Shown here one piece after another: positions 60,628 to 64,000 of a DNA stretch of 64,000 nt. Position numbers and translations under genes: made by a program. Where the stretch lies: the NCBI GenBank assembly GCA_946546945.1, contig CAMNOU010000003.1, forward strand, positions 124,001 to 188,000, written 5' to 3'. Below the pieces are notes generated by a model. The model was given only the letters and a program-made list of their open reading frames with translations, was not told the DNA's origin and did no database searches. Source of the stretch: an uncultured Lachnospiraceae bacterium. Lineage in GTDB: Bacteria > Bacillota > Clostridia > Lachnospirales > Lachnospiraceae. Each line of letters starts with the position of its first letter. Position 1 is the stretch's first letter.

Positions 60628-61533
60628 TCAGTGTACCGCACCGATGAGTTCGCGGATATCCGCGATTTTGTTTTGCTCAAGGTACGTTTCCATTCCGTCA
60701 ATAATTTCTTCTGTTGCATAAGGATTAGTAAAATTCGCCGTTCCGACACTGACGGCCGTCGCTCCGGCAAGAATCATTTCCAGCGCATCCTCTGCATTCA
60801 TGATGCCTCCCATCCCGATGACCGGTACGCTTACGGCGCGGGCGGTCTGGTAGACCATCCGGACCGCAATGGGATGGATAGCAGGTCCCGAAAGACCTCC
60901 GGTCTTGTTGGCCAGCGCAAAGGTGCGCTTATTCACATCGATTTTCATACCGGTAAGGGTATTAATCAGAGAAAGTGCATCCGCTCCTCCTGCTTCCGCT
61001 GCCTTCGCCATCTCCGTGATATCCGTCACATTGGGGGAAAGCTTCATGATGATCGGCTGCCCTGCATGTTTCTTACAGGCCTTTGTGATGGCCTCCACTG
61101 ACTTCGGGTTCTGTCCGAAAGCAATCCCTCCCTCTTTTACATTCGGGCAGGATATATTGATTTCCAGCAGATCGACCGGCTGATCTGCCAGCCGTTCTAC
61201 GACCTCACAATAATCTTCCGTCGATCTGCCGCATACGTTCACGATGATTTTCGTATCATACTTTTTCAAAAAAGGAATATCCCGGTTTACAAAAACATCA
61301 ATGCCCGGATTCTGAAGACCAATGGCATTCAGCATTCCTCCGTAAACTTCCGCGATCCGCGGAGTGGGATTGCCCGGCCAGGGGACATTGGCAACACCCT
61401 TTGTCACAACGGCTCCGAGACGGTTCAGATCCACAAATTCCGAAAACTCTTCGCCGGAACCGAAGGTTCCCGAGGCAACCATGACGGGATTTTTAAATTC
61501 TACACCTGCAATCTGTACTTTTGTGCTGATCAA
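60628..61533 (-). CDS. pyrD: Dihydroorotate dehydrogenase B, catalytic subunit
   Basis: 301 residues, class 1B. Oxidises dihydroorotate with FMN and passes electrons to PyrK. Motifs: ASGTFGSGEEF, GLQNPGIDVF, LEINISCPN with the catalytic Cys, LSPNVTDI, GLSGPAIHPIAVRMV and IGMGGIMNAEDALEMI. The start is TTG 61533, overlapping the pyrK stop as TTGA, with GGAGG seven bases upstream, so translation is coupled to pyrK. Confidence 0.96.
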   Translation of the reverse strand: MISTKVQIAGVEFKNPVMVASGTFGSGEEFSEFVDLNRLGAVVTKGVANVPWPGNPTPRIAEVYGGMLNAIGLQNPGIDVFVNRDIPFLKKYDTKIIVNVCGRSTEDYCEVVERLADQPVDLLEINISCPNVKEGGIAFGQNPKSVEAITKACKKHAGQPIIMKLSPNVTDITEMAKAAEAGGADALSLINTLTGMKIDVNKRTFALANKTGGLSGPAIHPIAVRMVYQTARAVSVPVIGMGGIMNAEDALEMILAGATAVSVGTANFTNPYATEEIIDGMETYLEQNKIADIRELIGAVH

Positions 61534-62300
61534 AGTTCCACCTCCCCGGCATTAAAAACCGGACCTTCTTTGCAGATCCGTTTGTTATGGACATTCGTGT
61601 GTTCATCCACATCCGTGGATTTGCAGACACATGCCAGACAGGCTCCGATTCCGCAGGCCATTTTTTCCTCCATGGAAATCCAGCATTCCATGTCATGTTC
61701 CTGTGCATAAGCTTTCAATGCACGGAGCATCGGGGTCGGACCGCAGGCATAAAGGACATTGGCGTCGAGTCCGTTTTCCCGGATCGCATCGATCACCGTT
61801 CCTTTTGTCCCGATGCTTCCGTCCTCCGTCGCAATATAGACCTCACCCTGTTTTGCGAATTCTTCCCGCAAAAAGGTATCGCTGTCTCTGTATCCGAGAA
61901 TCATCTGTTTTTCACAATCCAGCTCTTTTGCAAGCTCCAGCATCGGAGGGATTCCGATTCCCCCTCCGATCAGAAACGCTTTTTCCTTTTTCTGCGGGAA
62001 TCCGTTCCCCAGAGGCCCCAGCACTGCAAGGGTATCCCCTGCCTTCTTTTTTGAAAATTCTGCGGTTCCTTTTCCGGCGATTCTGTAAACCAGCCGCAGC
62101 GCAGAATTCTGCTTATCGATTTCACAGATACTGATGGGACGGGGCAGCAGCCTGCTTCCATCCTCACTGTACACGGAAACGAACTGCCCTGCCTTCGCAC
62201 AGCCTGCAATATTTTCTGTCTGGATCCACAGGCTGTAAATATCCTTCGCGATCTCGTCCTGGCTCAGGATCCGGACCTGTTCTTTAAACTTATTTGCCAT
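61530..62300 (-). CDS. pyrK: Dihydroorotate dehydrogenase B, electron transfer subunit
   Basis: 256 residues. FAD and [2Fe-2S] protein that sends electrons from PyrD to NAD+. FAD site RLLPRPISICE, NAD-binding GGGIGIPPMLELA, and the cluster Cys block CGIGACLACVCK with a later RICKEGP. 34-base gap after pyrF. Confidence 0.96.
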   Translation of the reverse strand: MANKFKEQVRILSQDEIAKDIYSLWIQTENIAGCAKAGQFVSVYSEDGSRLLPRPISICEIDKQNSALRLVYRIAGKGTAEFSKKKAGDTLAVLGPLGNGFPQKKEKAFLIGGGIGIPPMLELAKELDCEKQMILGYRDSDTFLREEFAKQGEVYIATEDGSIGTKGTVIDAIRENGLDANVLYACGPTPMLRALKAYAQEHDMECWISMEEKMACGIGACLACVCKSTDVDEHTNVHNKRICKEGPVFNAGEVEL

Positions 62301-62334
62301 TACTTAAGCTCCTTACTTTATTTCTGATCCGTCC

Positions 62335-63252
62335 TTACAGCGCACTCCGGATATCCTCGATCATATCCAGAACTGCCTGCCGGGATGCATCCGCGAAATT
62401 TTCTGCCCCGAATTTTGCATAGGCTTCCTGTTTATAGGCCGCAATAATACCGCGGGAGGAATTCACAATCGCGCCCAGGCCGTCTTTATTGAAATAATGA
62501 GTCAGATCCTTTCCTTTCCCTCCCTGCGCGCCGTAGCCCGGCACAAGAATATAGGTCTTCGGCATCACTTTTCTTAATACTTTTCCAATCTCAGGATAAG
62601 TCGCGCCTACGACCGCGCCAATGTAACTGTACTCTTCGCCCATGAGTTCTTCACCCCAGGCCGCTACCTTCTGTGCCACATGCTCATAAAGCGGTTTCCC
62701 GTCGATCATCCGGTCCTGGAATTCCCCGCTGGACGGATTCGAAGTCTTGACCAGAATGAACAGTCCCTTCTTCTCCTCCCTGCAGACATCAGCAAAGGGT
62801 TTGACCCCGTCCGTGCCCAGATACGGGTTGACCGTCACAAAATCCTCATTGAAAGTGTGAAAGGAATGACTCCCGATCTGTACCTTCCCCAGATGCCCCA
62901 CGGCATATGCCGCCGATGTAGAGCCAATGTCGCCTCTCTTAATATCTCCGATGACCACCAGATCCTTCTCATGACAGTAATCTACCGTCTTCTGAAAAGC
63001 TTTCATCCCCTCGATACCAAACTGCTCATACATAGCCACCTGCGGCTTCACCGCCGGAATCAGATCATAAGTTTTATCGATAATTTCCTTATTGAACTGC
63101 CAGATCGCATCTGCCGCCCCTTCCGGAGTCTCACCGAACTCCGCAAAAGATTTTTTTTGGATATGCTCCGGCACATAAGCCAGCATCGGGTCTAATCCAA
63201 CCACAATAGGAGCATTTGTCTTCCTGATTTTTTCGATTAATTTCTGAATCAT
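62335..63252 (-). CDS. pyrF: Orotidine 5'-phosphate decarboxylase (type 2)
   Basis: 305 residues, the longer bacterial form. Last step to UMP. VVGLDPMLAYVP at the N-terminus, the catalytic Lys/Asp block VIGDIKRGDIGSTSAAYA, TVNPYLGTDGV, LVPGYGAQGG and IVNSSRGIIAAYK. CAGGAG ribosome site. 42-base gap after pyrC. Confidence 0.96.
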   Translation of the reverse strand: MIQKLIEKIRKTNAPIVVGLDPMLAYVPEHIQKKSFAEFGETPEGAADAIWQFNKEIIDKTYDLIPAVKPQVAMYEQFGIEGMKAFQKTVDYCHEKDLVVIGDIKRGDIGSTSAAYAVGHLGKVQIGSHSFHTFNEDFVTVNPYLGTDGVKPFADVCREEKKGLFILVKTSNPSSGEFQDRMIDGKPLYEHVAQKVAAWGEELMGEEYSYIGAVVGATYPEIGKVLRKVMPKTYILVPGYGAQGGKGKDLTHYFNKDGLGAIVNSSRGIIAAYKQEAYAKFGAENFADASRQAVLDMIEDIRSAL

Positions 63253-63294
63253 ACTTTCTTCTCCTGACCAAGACAGGCTGCGCTGTCTTTCTGA

Positions 63295-64000
63295 TTATTT
63301 ATTCAAGAACGCCGCGTCTTCTGTTACCACTTCACCATCAATGATCGTCGCGACCACTTTCCCGGTGAGCTCTTTCCCGGCAAACGGCGTATTCTTTCCC
63401 TTTGAAAGAAACTGCTGCGGGTCAACGACCCACTTATATTCCGGATCAAACAGAACAAGATCCGCAGGCGCTCCCACTTCGATGATGCCGCGGCTGATTC
63501 CGAGGATCCGTGCCGGGTGCAGGCTCATCTTTTCTGCCATCTGCATCATGGTCAGATGTCCCGGTTTTACAAGGTGGGTATAGGTCAGCGCAGCTGCCGT
63601 CTCCAGACCGACGATGCCAAAGGGCGCCTTCCGGATGCTCTGGGCTTTTTCTTCATCGGAATGAGGCGCGTGATCTGTCGCGATCACATCCATGACATCG
63701 GATGAAAGCCCGTTTCTGAGAGCCTCGACATCCTCCTTTGTACGAAGCGGCGGATTCATTTTATAATTGGCGTTATCGCCGTCAATCTCATCGGAGGACA
63801 TGGAAAAATGATGCGGGCAAACCTCCGCCGTCACCTTTACGCCGTCTTCTTTTGCGATTTTGACCATCCTGACGCTGTCTCTGGTCGAACAGTGGCACAG
63901 ATGCAGCCTGACACCCGTCTCCTTCGCCAGAAGAATGTCCCTGGCAACAATCACATCCTCCACCGCATTGGTGATCCCCGGCATGCCGAGCTCCTCAGAT
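63295..64000 (-). CDS. pyrC: Dihydroorotase, 5' part outside the window
   Basis: The C-terminal 234 residues are present; the frame is open at the right edge and the visible part starts inside the protein (SEELGMPGITNAVEDVI), so about the first 190 residues are missing. Ring closure of carbamoyl-aspartate. Seen: HLCHCSTRDSVRM (His ligands), TAEVCPHHF, ATDHAPHSDEEK (catalytic Asp), GIVGLETA and the PxxxLGI-type end. It is the most upstream pyr gene visible in this operon. Confidence 0.95.
   Translation of the reverse strand, partial: SEELGMPGITNAVEDVIVARDILLAKETGVRLHLCHCSTRDSVRMVKIAKEDGVKVTAEVCPHHFSMSSDEIDGDNANYKMNPPLRTKEDVEALRNGLSSDVMDVIATDHAPHSDEEKAQSIRKAPFGIVGLETAAALTYTHLVKPGHLTMMQMAEKMSLHPARILGISRGIIEVGAPADLVLFDPEYKWVVDPQQFLSKGKNTPFAGKELTGKVVATIIDGEVVTEDAAFLNK

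Noticed and set aside
1-64000. Insertion sequences, prophage, tRNA or rRNA genes
   Set aside because: No transposase, integrase, phage or structural RNA signature was seen on either strand by reading; a tRNAscan or Rfam search could still find a small RNA.

Overview
The window looks like a low-to-medium G+C Clostridia chromosome, most likely Lachnospiraceae. This is inferred from the PyrK/PyrDB type of dihydroorotate dehydrogenase, Firmicutes-type AGGAGG ribosome sites with frequent TTG starts, GW-rich wall-binding repeats, VanZ and GntR/YtrA-type neighbours, and large surface-glycan enzymes typical of gut Firmicutes. I see no rRNA, tRNA, CRISPR array, insertion sequence or phage gene.

Layout. 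(1) 1-5.7 kb: the end of a glycosyltransferase/ARDG-domain gene pair cut by the window edge, two surface proteins (a Trp-rich wall-binding repeat protein and a Thr/Gly/Asn-rich membrane-anchored protein), and a divergent secreted sialidase-fold protein. (2) 5.7-12.8 kb: a HAD-ARDG protein, a coiled-coil protein and UDP-galactopyranose mutase (glf) in one operon, then an NYN-LOTUS protein, a two-TM protein, a decayed sensor-like gene and a small XRE regulator. (3) 12.8-20.0 kb: four consecutive secreted proteins built on fibronectin type III (FN3) repeats, joined to NlpC/P60, transglutaminase, a Cys-rich tail or a CAP domain. (4) 20.1-45.1 kb: a 25-kb, one-direction glycan assembly locus. (5) 45.4-51.2 kb: an XRE regulator, malQ, a tiny Cys-rich protein and an autoregulated GntR-ABC transporter operon. 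(6) 51.2-64 kb: purine genes (purE, purM, purN, purD), an M29 aminopeptidase, two small membrane proteins and pyrimidine genes (pyrE, pyrD, pyrK, pyrF, partial pyrC) with an embedded MATE transporter.

How the glycan locus fits together (inference from families). Glf makes UDP-galactofuranose, and two GlfT2-like transferases would use it. Ugd makes UDP-glucuronate. Giant multi-domain enzymes carry GT2 and GT8 transferases and pyruvyl-transferase domains physically fused to ferredoxin-FrhB redox modules. Three DUF6270-like proteins and ARDG-domain proteins sit between them. A Wzm/TagG-type permease pairs with an ATPase that has an unusual secreted N-terminal half, so export is by ABC transporter and not Wzx/Wzy. 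No priming phosphoglycosyl transferase is visible here.

The most unusual items are the 1701-residue GT8-GT2-ferredoxin-FrhB-pyruvyl transferase fusion, its domain-permuted 895-residue relative, the bitopic ABC ATPase with extracellular beta-sandwich domains, the GT2-GT2-GT2-GT8 fusion, and the FN3 quartet that follows the locus in the same direction. Together they make a plausible, poorly described galactofuranose- and possibly pyruvate-containing surface glycan system.
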